Below are positions 1 to 12,228 of a DNA stretch of 64,000 bases, piece by piece. Numbering within the stretch: position 1 is the first letter of the stretch; each line of letters starts with the position of its first letter. The stretch comes from Thamnaconus septentrionalis (lineage: Eukaryota > Chordata > Actinopteri > Tetraodontiformes > Monacanthidae), in NCBI GenBank assembly GCA_009823395.1, contig CM020516.1, positions 1,019,001 through 1,083,000 on the forward strand. Reading direction: 5' to 3'. The notes under the pieces were generated by a model, which saw nothing but the letters and a program-made list of their open reading frames with translations, was not told the origin of the DNA and ran no database searches. A program made the translations under genes and the position numbers.

Positions 1-307
1 AGATCAGCTTGGCTTGGACGCTGCTCTCAGGCCACAGAAGGTTTAGGCTTGGTGGCGTCGGGGCTTGAATGTGACCATCTCGATCTCATCTTGAAGCCCT
101 TCGCTATCTTCCCGGCTGGTGGCTGTGACTGTAGGATCTGTTCACACCAGGAAGCAGTTGGAGTGTCTTCCACCTCCACTGGTGGAAAATGCTTCTCCCA
201 AGCATGAGTGCCTCAGTTCGTCATCTTGTCCCCTGGATTCTGTCCACTTGTCTCTTGCTCTTTATCTTGCAGAAGTCTTTTTTTGGGACTGATGTTGTCT
301 GGCCACT
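1..307 (-). other. Presumed 3' untranslated part of the tunar transcript
   Basis: Downstream of the microprotein stop on the minus strand there is no further ORF, no simple repeat and no poly(A) signal before the window edge. It is moderately GC-balanced unique sequence. I infer it is the continuing last exon of the tunar/megamind RNA. I recall that the zebrafish lincRNA has a conserved block around its terminal exon, but I cannot test conservation here. Confidence 0.4.
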
Positions 308-457
308 TCACACAGTGGTGTAGATGTAGACAAACACGATGACAAACAGGTTGAGGAACGTACCAATGATTCCCAACATGGCCAGAATTGACTCCTCTTG
401 CTCTTCCTTGGCCTCCAGCGCCCTCACATCTTCAAAGGTGATGATTGTGGGGGCCAT
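308..457 (-). CDS. tunar: TUNAR (megamind)-like membrane microprotein, 49 aa
   Basis: Read on the minus strand, an ATG at 457 in a strong Kozak context (ACCATGG) opens 49 codons ending in TGA at 308-310. The N-terminal 22 residues are polar and acidic. The rest is one hydrophobic segment containing ESILAMLGIIGT and ending VFVYIYTTV. This closely matches the C-terminal half of the human TUNAR microprotein as I remember it (about 23 of 28 positions), while the N-terminus has diverged. TUNAR is a small ER membrane protein reported to act on calcium handling in neural and beta cells. Its RNA was first described as a lincRNA, called megamind or linc-birc6 in zebrafish because it lies by birc6, which fits this position. 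A good acceptor (pyrimidine tract then CAG at 494-492) puts the ORF in an exon starting at 491. The exon runs toward the left edge with no poly(A) signal seen. Too short for routine gene calling; identity is from memory. Confidence 0.85.
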   Translation of the reverse strand: MAPTIITFEDVRALEAKEEQEESILAMLGIIGTFLNLFVIVFVYIYTTV

Positions 458-1823
458 GGTCCTGATGTTCTCCTCACCACAGGGAAGTTACCTGAGGAAG
501 AAGAAATTAAAGGGCGTTTTAGCAATAGAGGAAGTTGAAGAGCTTAGACGTCGTGTCCTACGTCCTTCTACTTTACTTCTTTTGGGGGAGAAAAAGAACT
601 ATTGAGCTTCCACATTGTGGGATAATTAAAAGCAGTCTTCTTCTTCTTCTTCATCTTCTCCCCTCACTAGTGTTGTAATACCAGAGATTGGTCTTGGTCT
701 CAAGACCACTTTTTAAAGATCTCGGTCTGGGACTGGACGGACCGGGGATTTTTGATCCAGACCAGTGGAGACTCAGCCAACACTGTAATAACACGATTAT
801 AACAGTAAGCAATCCAGCCGCTGTCATTTTACTCTCTGGTGGTGACAACCAGAGTGACACCCTGCCCCCTTATTCCTAGTTCATTGGGGTTTTTTTTTTA
901 ATTTGATGAAGCAAAGTTTTTGTTTTTTTGAAAATGGTCCAAAGTAGTTGGCAAAGCAGCAAAATGTCAAAGAAAATGACTGAAAGATACTTTGCTGAAA
1001 GGAGATGTTGCTGTTTATTTTAGGAGCAATGCTGGTCATTTTTTTCTGTTTTGTTATTTTTTTGATATCTAAAGTCTTGGTCTGGTCTGGATCTCCATAC
1101 CCCCCCCACTCCTTCCACTCTCATCCTCTTGTCCTCTGAAGGAACTACATGGAAACGGCAGTCACAGGAAGGAGGGTAGACATCAGTCTTGATGAATACT
1201 TGATTGCCTCATTTTTTTTTTTTTAATTACTTGCAATTACGCCACGGTTGGTGTTTCACAGCACACACCCAGAATTGTGTCTACGCTGTAACTATTTAAA
1301 CTCCCCTCCCCCTCCACTCTTTTGGTAAGGCTGTGAAGACGAGCAGCGTCCAGCCCACTGTGGAGATCTAAAGGTTGAGAACATGAGACAGAAGGCGCTG
1401 AGATGTCTGGCAGCAGTGTGTGATCATGAAGGTAACCTGGCTCTGGCTCTTTACTGGTGAAGAGCAGCAGCACCTCAGCCTTGACTCCAGGACGGCGTGC
1501 ACGATTCTGAGAAAGCATAAAATGAGGGGGAAAGGATGCATTTGCTTACCCTGATCGGTAGAACAAGAACATCTGCAGTGTTTGACGGCTCCTCGCTGAG
1601 AAGGTAGGATTTTCAGAAGGTGTTGCTGGAGATCGCCACCTTTTTTTCTTTTCTTTTAATCCACAGTCCAGGTGCCCCCGAGCAACAATGAGATGGGTGT
1701 AGAAAGGTGTGGAGGCGTCAGTGTCACATCTCGCCAACCCCTCCTCCTCCTCCTCCTCCTCTTCCTCTTCGTCCTCCTCCCCTCACAGAGTCATCAAGTC
1801 CAGACCCCACTGTGACTTTCCAG

Positions 1824-1932
1824 CTCAATCCGTCAATTTGAAATCCCCTCGTCCGCCCCGAGCTACTGTTTGGATGACACCAGTCAGAGTTTTGTCAGCT
1901 CAAAGCTGCTGGAGCAGCTGCAGGGCCTGCTG
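1824..1932 (+). CDS. birc6: Candidate upstream birc6 coding exon (unconfirmed)
   Basis: Between an acceptor-like site (ctttccag at 1816-1823) and donor-like GT sites at 1933 and 1938, one frame reads a protein-like stretch including SYCLDDTSQSFVSSKLLEQL. The flanking frames look like shadows, rich in W and C. If real it would be a BIRC6 exon and would place the TUNAR-like gene antisense inside a birc6 intron. Against it: neither donor leaves the phase needed by the next recognised exon at 6027, so at least one further exon would be required and I could not find it. Low confidence. Confidence 0.3.
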
Positions 1933-1936
1933 GTGA

Positions 1937-4900
1937 AGTGAGGAGAAGCTCATCCATCCATCCATCCATCCTTCTCCCTCCCTTCATCCTTCGTTCCTGC
2001 CACTTCTACCGTCATTCCCGTCTTCTTGGGCTCTCAGATCTCCGTCATGGCCGAACTCCTCCTCGCACTTCCTCCACAGTTTGTTTCCCTTCACTACATC
2101 CACACGCACCACCACCTCCTCCTCCCCATGTGTCTCTGCTACTGAACAGGCGCCAATGAAAAATGCCTCCTCCTCGCAGAAGTCCCAGAAGACACAGGTT
2201 CCCCAAATTAGTGAAGCGTGGCTTTGGTTGATAATTCCAGGAGAGGAGCAGAGAGCGCTGTCATTCCAGAGAGTGGGTGGTGGAGGTGGCTGGAACCCGG
2301 CGGCAGCGGTGGAGGTCTGCTACATTAGTCTCCAACAGCAGCTCCACTCTGTGGCAGCAGCAGCAACAGCGCTGTGCATCGCATAAGCAAACAGAGCAGA
2401 GTGGCGGCAGTGAGAGAGAGAAAGAGAGGAGCCATCCTGATGACCACGGCGGGGAAGGAGGAGCATGAGAATGAGAGTCGGGGTGGGAGGAGAGAAGGAG
2501 AAAGGAGAGGAGGGAAAAACAACATCGCTCGCGTTTTATTGTCCTCTCCTCCTCGACCACCACCGTGTGGACTGCTTCAGTGCCAGACCTCCAACGCAGG
2601 CGTGCGTCCGGTGATTCCAACCTTGACGTCTCTCCAGCTGCAAGTCCATGACAGATTTTCCCAAAATAAAAATAAAAGTGACGAGGAGGAAACATTAGGT
2701 TGCATTTGGGAAATAAAGAACTCTAACAATGGGTGGAGGGGTGGTGGTGGTGGTTATGACAATGAGGGGGCGCTCTTGGAAAGATGTGTGGGCCCGTTCA
2801 CACACTCAGCCAGTCAGTTGCTCTCCACGGTGAGTCCTCTGGATGAGCGACACCACAGCTGCCAACCTGCCTGTTGCCTGCTGCTGCTCTTTCCTGCACC
2901 AACAGTCATAATTTCGGCTGGACTTCAGCACTGAAGATGTCTATAGAAGCATCTTCATCGTTTATTGTCAGGATGACACAGAAACCAAGAGATGCTTCCA
3001 GCTTTCAGCTCAGGCTGAGGATCAGCAGAACACTCAGCACTTGATGGTTTCAGTGTAGCCGTCATCATCACCTTCACAACTCAAACTCTCCAATCAGTCG
3101 CTGGTTTCATGTGTTCATAATATCTATACTTTCCCAGCTTTGGAAGAAGTTACTTGAGTCCAATTTCAAGAGGCAGGTTTTTTTTTTTTTGAGGAGGAGC
3201 CCAAAGTGTTCCCAAATGATTCTGACCTCGTTAGCGTTCACATGGAGCAGCTCTGACCAAACCCAGTGTGGCTGGGTTCATGAACGGGTTCACTGTGTGC
3301 ACACAAGCAGCGCTGCCTTTCCTCAAATGGTGCAGAGCTGCAGGCGCACTCTTTGGTTGTTTGCACATAGCCTGGCTTTGATGCACATCATCTTGGCTAT
3401 TCACTGAGGTGTGTGTGTGTGTGTGTGTGTGTGTGTTGGCGGAGACGTGTCACAGCTCGACTATTTCAGCGACTCCTTCCCTCTGTTGTGTTGCCCCCCA
3501 GGGGTCAGGCAGACCTGACACTGTCCAGCTTTGAGCCTGACTCACAGGATTGGCCACCCACACAGTGTGACCCGCATGCTCAATGCCCTTTTCCCTTGAA
3601 TTCAACAGACACCCATCAGCGGGCGGCCAGACTTGTACGCCCACCCTGCGATATTCACAGGGTGACGCTGGGTTAACCTGGCAAAGTGAGACGCTGTTTT
3701 TGCTTGAATACGTGCATTTTTTACATTTTTTTTTCCTTTAGTGTGGACCATGTGTGACAGTGTGCGACCTTTCAGGGGTTGATGGGAGAGGAATGCATTT
3801 GCATTTGGATTCGGGATGCAAATGATCCATTCCTTCATTCATCGTTAGTTGATTGAGATTATCAATCCATTAACAATTAATTGATAAGAGGCGATTTTTC
3901 ATGAGGACCTAAGTTTACTTTAACTTGAAGTTAACTTCAACTATTTTTATTATTATTTTTTATTATTTCTGCTTTTTGCAGATTGTTCAAAGTGAAAATG
4001 TGCCAGTGTTTTCTTGATTTGTACACAGTTAATGAATATAGTATGGAAGCCATGGATTTTACTGATGGATGAGTTGGGGTTTTTTTCAAGTCACAAGATA
4101 GAAACTAAACCAAACTAGATGGTCGTGAGATTTAAACACATCATTTTGCCAGAAATTCTAAGGCAGACTTCTTTCTTTCTGCCAAATCCTGCAACTGTGA
4201 GGCTGCCATGGATGTGTGGACAGCACCATCTTCTTCCCGGTCAAAAAGCTCTTTTCAGTGCCATGCAAGTCAATATGTGCGTTGGCGCTGCGCAGCCCCT
4301 TGTTCACCATGAATCAGCTCAAGCATCCAAGCTGCCTTGACAAAGAACACGTCTCTGTAGGGCCCCCAGAAGACCCTAAATCACAGAGAATGGAGGCTTT
4401 CTGCCCGCAGCGCTGTAACGACTGCTGGTCAGCACTTAACACACAGTCATAGTGGTGATGGATGTCCAGCCCGGGCTCTGCCGCTGGAGATCAGGCTGTG
4501 CTCACCAGCATCTGAAGGTGATGAGTCGTCACAAAGTTAAGAAATCTATTTACACAGCTATTGCTGAGTGTCTTTGAAGGTGCTGCACCTGTATTGATTC
4601 AGTAGGTGCTGAACTTTTGATGGATCGCTACAAAACACTGAGGACTCGGCCACCCGCTTCCCACCGTTACTATTCTGCTTCCTGCTTGCTTGGGGTTCCC
4701 AGCGTGTTGACCAGGGACCATTGTGGTGACCTAGCAGAGAGCAGGGCACCGATTGGCTCAGAGTTTGGGCGAAAGCCAAGTGGCAGTCTTTCACGAAAAA
4801 CCGAAACCACCATTTTTTAAATGCCCCACATGTGGATTTTTTTTACATTTTCTCCTATTAAAAACTGAAACGCTTATGAATCTGAACCATGGCCAACAAA

Positions 4901-6026
4901 GACCTGCAGACGTTTTTGCTCTTGGTGGCCGAAGAAAAAGCTCAGTTGGACGGACGGAGTGACACGCAGTGGAAAAAGTCTTCCTGGTTTGGCAGCTGGT
5001 GGCCGTAGTTCAGCAGCGCAGTGTTAACGGTCGACTTTTGAAGTCATTGGTTTTCTAACAAATTAAATGGTGGTGCCCCCCATGCCCCCCATACCCCCCA
5101 ACACACACACACATCCCCTCAAGAATAATGTATTACTGGTGTTGAGTGTGGACTGGGGTTCCAGTCTGGCTATCAGGAGGAGACGCTGGTTAAATGATGT
5201 GAGATTAGAGGTTAGTGTTGAGCAGATGCTGCGAGGACGCCGTGGAGCCATGCAGGGAGTTTCAATTTAAATGCAAAGCAGTCTGGCAGCAGCAGGAAGA
5301 GCAGAGCGCAGAGCTCTTCATGCATCTCCAGTCCACACTCCCAAGGCAAACACACACAGGTTGATGCAAACTTCACTGCCAATCAACACATGACATGGTC
5401 GCTGCAGATCTTCCAGTGCACTGTACATTGCTCCTTCTGTCTTCAGAGAAAAAAAATTGTAATCCGTCTTTTGAGAGGAATTTGTTGCCCCCCGTTTTTT
5501 TTTTTTTTTTTGTTTGTTTTTTTCCCAAAATGAAATAGACTGCGTGGCCTGGAGCGGCTTTGACCATTTCCTGTTGGTTGCCCTTGACACGTCGCATGTT
5601 CTTTTTTTTTATTCATGGCTGGAAATCTGATCATCTTGGGCGTCGCCTTCCCTTCAGACGACTCCCTCAGCGCTCCATTCATCATGTTTTAATGGCGCCT
5701 GCCCTCCCTGCGCTCGCTTTCATCTGGAGGCAATCAGGAGTTTGTGGCTCCCTGTTTTTCTGTCATCTCTGAGAAGGTGGCGCTCATTTCAATGGAGCAC
5801 TGCGTGCAGCAGTGGCACTGGAGACTGTGCACGGATCTTTCAACGTGTATCCGTATTTTGCTGCAACTGTTTTTCTCAATTTTTACTCCCAACTAGTTTA
5901 TATTTTCAATTCCAATTATTCATTACAGACATGCATGCAGTGGTTGTCTCTCCTCCTCCTCCTCCTCCTCCAAAGAAAAATGAAGCAACCTTTGTTCTCA
6001 TCTCTTGTGCCTCTGCTTCACTGCAG
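1937..6026 (+). other. Probable birc6 intron or upstream sequence
   Basis: No coding exon could be supported here. It holds short simple repeats (TCCA near 1950, GT at 3409-3436, T and A runs) and otherwise unremarkable unique sequence. A small birc6 exon linking 1824-1932 to 6027 may be hidden here, but I could not identify one. Confidence 0.4.
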
Positions 6027-9000
6027 TTCTGGACATGGCGCGACACGTCCCCCTGTACCGGGCCCTGCTGGAGCTGCTGAGAGCCATCTCCACCTGCACC
6101 TCGCTGGTCCCTCTGCTGCTGCCTCTGTCCGGGGACCCGGGCCGCGAGCAGGAGGAGGAGGACGAGCAGGCGGAGGGACACACGTCTGTCGGGATGCTGC
6201 TGGCAAAGATGAAGACTTGCGTGGACACGTACACCAGTCGCCTCAGGTGAGGGTTTGTTGTTATATATTTATCATCAGATGTTCATTGTGCGGCCTCAGT
6301 GCCTCTGTTATACTGCAGTGCTGTGTTGAGAGACCTCTGTGGATGTGAAAGGCAAAGCCAACGCCATTGAACAGCTGCCGCCAACAAACATGAGACAATG
6401 TTGTAACTCAAAGTCGCCTCTGTTGGAACCAAAAAATACAAAATTCTGCTTTTTCAGATTGTTGTCTCTTTGTCTGTATACACGTCCATCTCTGCTGTGT
6501 GTAGAACAACACACTGTAACACCACAACAGAAATACATCTCCCTTATATTGACACTTATTGATATATCAGACAACATAATCCTCCAGTGTGTATCTAGAG
6601 TGTAGAAAGTAGTCAAGATGAAGAGGAAGCACGTGTGTCCAACTGTTGACCGCCGGTGTATTTTTATATTATTTAATATTTATTACATGTATCTCTTTCA
6701 TATTTTAATGGGCGCCACCAGTAGTTTGCATACATTTAACTTTGAGTTTGCCTCGCTCATGTTAATATTTGTGTGTATTTTCCAGGTCAAAGAAGGACAA
6801 GAGTAAAGGTGTGATGAAGCCGGACAGTTCTGATCCAGAACCAGAGGGTTTGACTCTGCTGGTGCCCGACATCCAGAAGACGGCTGAGATCGTCTACGCT
6901 GCCACCACCAGCCTGCGGCAGGCCAACCAGGGTAGGCGCTCACACTGCAGCACTCTCAAACATGTTCACCTGGATTCACACCAATTTCTCATGAGTTTGG
7001 CACGACTGGCTGGACCTTCATGCTGGACCGTCCGTTCATCAAAGACAGAAACATCACCACAACCAAGCAGCCTTTCTGCCTTGACTGCCCTGCTTTAGGA
7101 AAATAGATGTTTTTTTTAGTGCCCTCGGAGAATTTAAACTGGAATTCCTCCAGTTCCTCCAGACCAGGACTAAACATGATGTTAAATGTTAATTTAATGT
7201 TGAACTTACTGTATGTGTTGTCACTAACTCATCCATTAGAGTTGAAGGCTGTCAAGGGAGCAGAAAAAAAAGTCATTCAGACATCGATGATTCAGATGCA
7301 ATTTCCATCGGCTCTTTTTTCTTTTCCTTTTTTTCTTTCTTTCCCTCCGTTCTTCCAGAAAACTACCAGCTCACCCATTATTTAATGCTTGCACCATATA
7401 CATTTTCCAACGTGCGTTGCCATTTCCTCTGCGGGTTCCCCAGGCTCTGCTGGATGAGCCGGTGCTTGAACGAGTGCTCTGGGTAACATTTGCAGCTGCT
7501 GCACTGGGACACTAATGTTAGGGTAGATGCTGGAGATAAAGATCAATGTCTTGTCAGGCTGCGTCATAAAAACTGATATGTGCCTGGAGGGCGTGGGGGG
7601 GGGGAGAAGGGTCAGCTGTCGGAGCGTATGGATATTGATTTTACACTTGACATTTTGTTGGGATCAAAGCAAACATAAAGAGGATGAACTTGTGTGGTTG
7701 TAGCATCATCTTCATACATGATGATGATGATGATGATGATGGTGATGGTGATGTTGCTGCTCTTTCTTTGAATGGATTGGATCAAAGTTGCATCATTTGC
7801 CTGATAGTTTGAAGTTCTGCCTCCACACAGGCACTCGACCAGCTCTCCGTTTAAAGGTCCAGTGTGTAATTTGGCCTGATTTGTGATTTTTATATTGGTA
7901 AAAGCGTAACATACTGACTGCCCTTGGATATATGAATAAAAGTGTATAGTCAGTCCAATAAAGGTTGTTTATTTTTCCTTCATTTAGAACGGTTCTTATT
8001 TATAGATGAGAATCTCCATAGACCAGTAAGAGTCCCAGTGCTCCCAGTTAGCTTCCTTCTTGCACCACCATATTTCTAAGGAAGCCTGGTGGGGACAATG
8101 CAGCTGTTTGGACTCATTTCATTGAAGTTGAGAGGAGGAGGAGACAGAACGAAGTCGTCTTTTCCCACTTTTTGCCCCTTTTTTCCCCAAGTTTTTCTTA
8201 TTTTTAAAGTCTGTCTTTGTGGTTTTTCTTCCCACTCCAACCCTCCTCCTCCTCCTCCTCCTCCTCCCACCTCCCTCCAGAGAGGAAACTGGTGGAGTCT
8301 TCCAGGAAGGTCTCCAGCCGTCCTAAGCCATTATCCATTCTACGCTCGCTGGAGGAGAAATATGTTGCAGCCATGAAGAAGCTACAGTTTGGTCAGTACA
8401 TTTTTTTTCTTTTAGACGTTAAAATCTCTTTTTTTAAAATGGGTCAATGAGTCGAAGAAATCCTTTTGTCTCCCCCTGCAGACACCTTTGAGATGGTCTC
8501 AGAGGACGAGGATGGGAAGGTGATGTTCAAGGTGAACTACCACTACATGTCTCAGGTGAAGAACGCCAACGACACCAACAGCGCGGCTCGGTCCCGCCGC
8601 CTGGCGCAGGAGGCCGTCACCCTGTCCACCTCCCTGCCGCTGTCCTCCTCATCCAGCGTCTTCGTCCGCTGTGATGAGGAACGACTGGACATCATGAAGG
8701 TAAACCTGCTGGGAGCTGCTGATCATGACTTCACTCTGTCGTTGGTCTCCTCTGGCAGCCATCAGGCCCCACCAGTCAGACAGTTCGCCCTCCGCTGATC
8801 TACTTTCTTTCTTCGTCTTTTTTGTTTTTGTTTTTGCAGCGTTGATGGGACCGAGCTCGATCTGCTCTGATTGAACCACGTGCTGTTTTTGTTCAGGCTA
8901 TGTTTTTTTTTTTTTCAAGTGGAGTGAAGCCTCTCCCTGTGTTCTCTCCACCAGGTCCTGATCACGGGCCCGGCGGACACTCCGTACGCCAACGGCTGCT

Positions 9001-11813
9001 TTGAGTTTGACGTGTACTTTCCCCAGGACTACCCCAACTCGCCCCCTCTGGTCAACCTGGAGACCACAGGCGGACACAGCGTGCGCTTCAATCCCAACCT
9101 CTACAACGACGGCAAAGTAAGTTTGAAATTGTCGGGTCGTCAATGCTGTGGTGGAAGAAAGTTTTTGGACACCTCTTGCATTTGTGGGGTCATGAGCTGA
9201 AGTGAGAATCAGTCTTTAAATAAAAATGTATTCAGTCCAACAGCAATGGACTGAATAGAATCTGAGTGCAGCGGCTGTGTGTGTTGCTGTGTCCTGGCTG
9301 CTTGCTATGCTGCAATTTGCCCCCAGAATAAAGCTGACCTTGACCTTTGATAAGAGAGCACGGATGATGGGAGAATCTTCTCCATGTCCTGCAGTTCACT
9401 GCTTGCATGTGATGGTCCAACCAAAGGAAAGCGTTGCCGTTGGATTTTTAGCTCACTGTCATCAGTGAAGTCAAACGATGGCTTTAGACTCTCCAAGCCG
9501 TAGATGAGGAGCCGGCTGGTGGAATCCAAAGGCATTGCTTTCCAATTGGCTCAGTATGTCTCCAGGAGTCACTCCAGGGATGTGTGTAACTGACCAATAG
9601 ATGGAAAGACTGGAGGAAGAAAATAGACATTGGCCCACACCTGCAGCTCAAGTGGCATCTCTCCCTGTTTGCTGTGAAGGAGCTCTGTTCACTTCTCCCT
9701 CTGTGTCCACCAGGTGTGTTTAAGCATCCTCAACACGTGGCACGGGAGACCTGAGGAGAAATGGAACCCACAGACCTCAAGCTTTTTACAGGTAAGAGCA
9801 GGAGACCAGTGGACTGCCTGTGGTGACAGAGTTGAGCTGGTTGCTCTCCTGTCGCCTGTTGTGTCTCCATGCAGGAACATTTACACTCAATCCGTCACAT
9901 GTACTCATAATAGTTTAACTATTCAAACTTGGATAAATAATAAAAAAAAGTAGTTCCATGTATCAGAGCCTTGTGAACCTCTGGAGAATGGAGGACACAT
10001 GATGCTGATTTGATCACCTTGTTTGTTAAGATACATATTGATCCAGCAGCAGAGGAGCCGAGGGCCTGTTTGGAAGTGATTCCTCCCTTGGTTAATCATT
10101 TCTTCTTGCTTTCTTCTCCTTCTCCTTCTTCTCCTTCTCGTCCTTCTCCTTCTCCTTCTTCTCCTTCTCCTTCTTGTCCTTCTCCTTCTTCTCCTCCTTC
10201 TTCTTCTTCTTCTCCTTCTTCTCCTTCTTCTTCTTCTTCTTCTCCTTCTACTTCTTCTTCTTCTCCTTCTTCTTCTTCTCCTTCTTCTCCTTCTTCTTCT
10301 TCTTCTCCTTCTTCTCCTTCTCCTTCTTCTTCTTCTTCTTCTCCTTCTTCTTCTTCTTCTTCTCTTCTTCTTCTTCTTCTCCTTCTTCTTCTCCTTCTCC
10401 TTCTCCTCCTTCTTCTCCTTCTCCTTCTCCTTCTCCTTCTTCTTCCTGACTTCCCTGTGCCCTCCCTCCTGACCACCCCACCCCCTCCTGCAGGTGCTAG
10501 TATCTGTGCAGTCCCTCATTCTGGTGGCCGAGCCCTACTTCAACGAGCCCGGGTACGAGCGGTCCCGGGGGACGCCCAGCGGCACCCAGAGCTCCCGGGA
10601 ATACGACGGCAACATCCGCCAGGCCTCGGTCAAGTGGGCCATGCTGGAGCAGATCCGCAACCCCTCGCCGTGCTTCAAAGAGGTAGGGACTCCCTCCACC
10701 GTCAATCACTCAGCAGCCCCAAGCCCTCATCTGTCCGTCCATCCATCCATCTGAGGAGTCATCTCGCTGAGGAGGACGCTTCATCTCAACACTGGCTGCG
10801 TGTCCATCACTCCTAGAACTGAGAAAAACGATATATGGCCACAATAAAACCTGGTGATGGCTCAGCTTGGAAAAACCTCTCAATGTGGCTCAAAGGTTTT
10901 GAGGCTCTCATGAGGTGGTTTTCCACACGCATCCATAGAGAGGAATATTGCAAAAGTGTCATGGAAACACCTTCTTGGCAATTACACGTCAGCGGATGGG
11001 GTCACGTGACCAGTTCACTGACCAGTGAAAATGGAGCGTTATGATTGGACGGAGGAGGAGACGGAATGTTTTTTTAACAAGTCATCAAAGAGAGAAATAG
11101 AACAACCATTCTGGACAGCAAACAAAAGCAACACCATTCAATGGGAACACCTGCAAATCACGATTGTACTTTGTGGAAATTTTAGAAATATCGCTTTGAC
11201 TTTGTGACGTAAAAGACAACAAAAAAACAACAAAGTGTATAGAGATGGTTATGAGACGATGATCAGATGAATTTCAGAATGTAGAGGGGGGGGGGGTGGG
11301 GGGTGTCGTGACTATCATGGATTGATTAGTTGATCATCACGAGCCACATCAGGCCTCAGCTGACCACTCTGGGAGATTTCTTTTATTCATTTCATAAATG
11401 GAGAAACGGTCATTTGAGCGCCAGGGCGGTGATTCATCCCGGCCCATCTGTGTGTTGTTGTGTGTTGACTGCTTGCGTCCGCGCCTCCTGGTCCTTCTCC
11501 ATCTCCCTCCAGATGCCCTCTAGAATAATGAGTGGACAACATTACCTCAAAGGTCACTGAGTTTATCTTGGCACAAGGTGCTCTCCATCAGGCAGCCGCC
11601 TCTCTGGCTGCACACAGCGGCCCCCACTTTACACACACTGTGTGTGTGTGTGTCCACGTGTGTTTCCTGAAAGGTCATTTGTCAAGACGGCCGGCGTTTC
11701 CACCGTGATCAGCGCAACGCCGGCTGCTTCATTTCCTTCAGCCGGCGCCCTGTTTCCTCTCCTCTGCTCCCGTTGGGCGGTTGCTGTATTTTCAAGTATT
11801 TGAAAATACCCCC

Positions 11814-11865
<52 letters not shown>

Positions 11866-12172
11866 TAGAGGTTGCATGCAGCATTGTGAGTTTTTGCGGA
11901 TTGATTCCAGCAGCGCCGCTCGTCTCATCAGGCAGCAGCAGCAGCAGCAGCCGCCGCCGATGCTGCCGTGTTTATCGCACATCCGTGACCTTGAAGAGCC
12001 CCTCCCACCTTCCCCCCTCCCCCTATCCCACCTCAGCGGTTGTAACCGAGGCAGTTGGAGGTTGGGGTCTGAGGAACAATGGGTGAAGAGGGAGAGAAAT
12101 AAAGTAGCAGCAAAGATGAAATGAAGATAAAGAGAGCGGAGGGAGATGTTGAGGGAAGACTGATTAAACCCA

Positions 12173-12228
<56 letters not shown>

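Noticed and set aside
1237..1518. 93-codon reverse frame considered as an upstream tunar exon
   Set aside because: No similarity recognised, and no evidence it is spliced to 491; chance open frame.
2261..2934. 144- and 186-codon overlapping frames on both strands
   Set aside because: Low-complexity GA/CT-rich intron-like sequence; no recognisable domain and no splice or start support.
9923..10519. Long reverse-strand frame rich in Arg, Lys and Glu, and forward poly-Ser/Leu/Phe frames
   Set aside because: Produced entirely by the TTC/TCC repeat in a birc6 intron; no start context, domain or splice logic.
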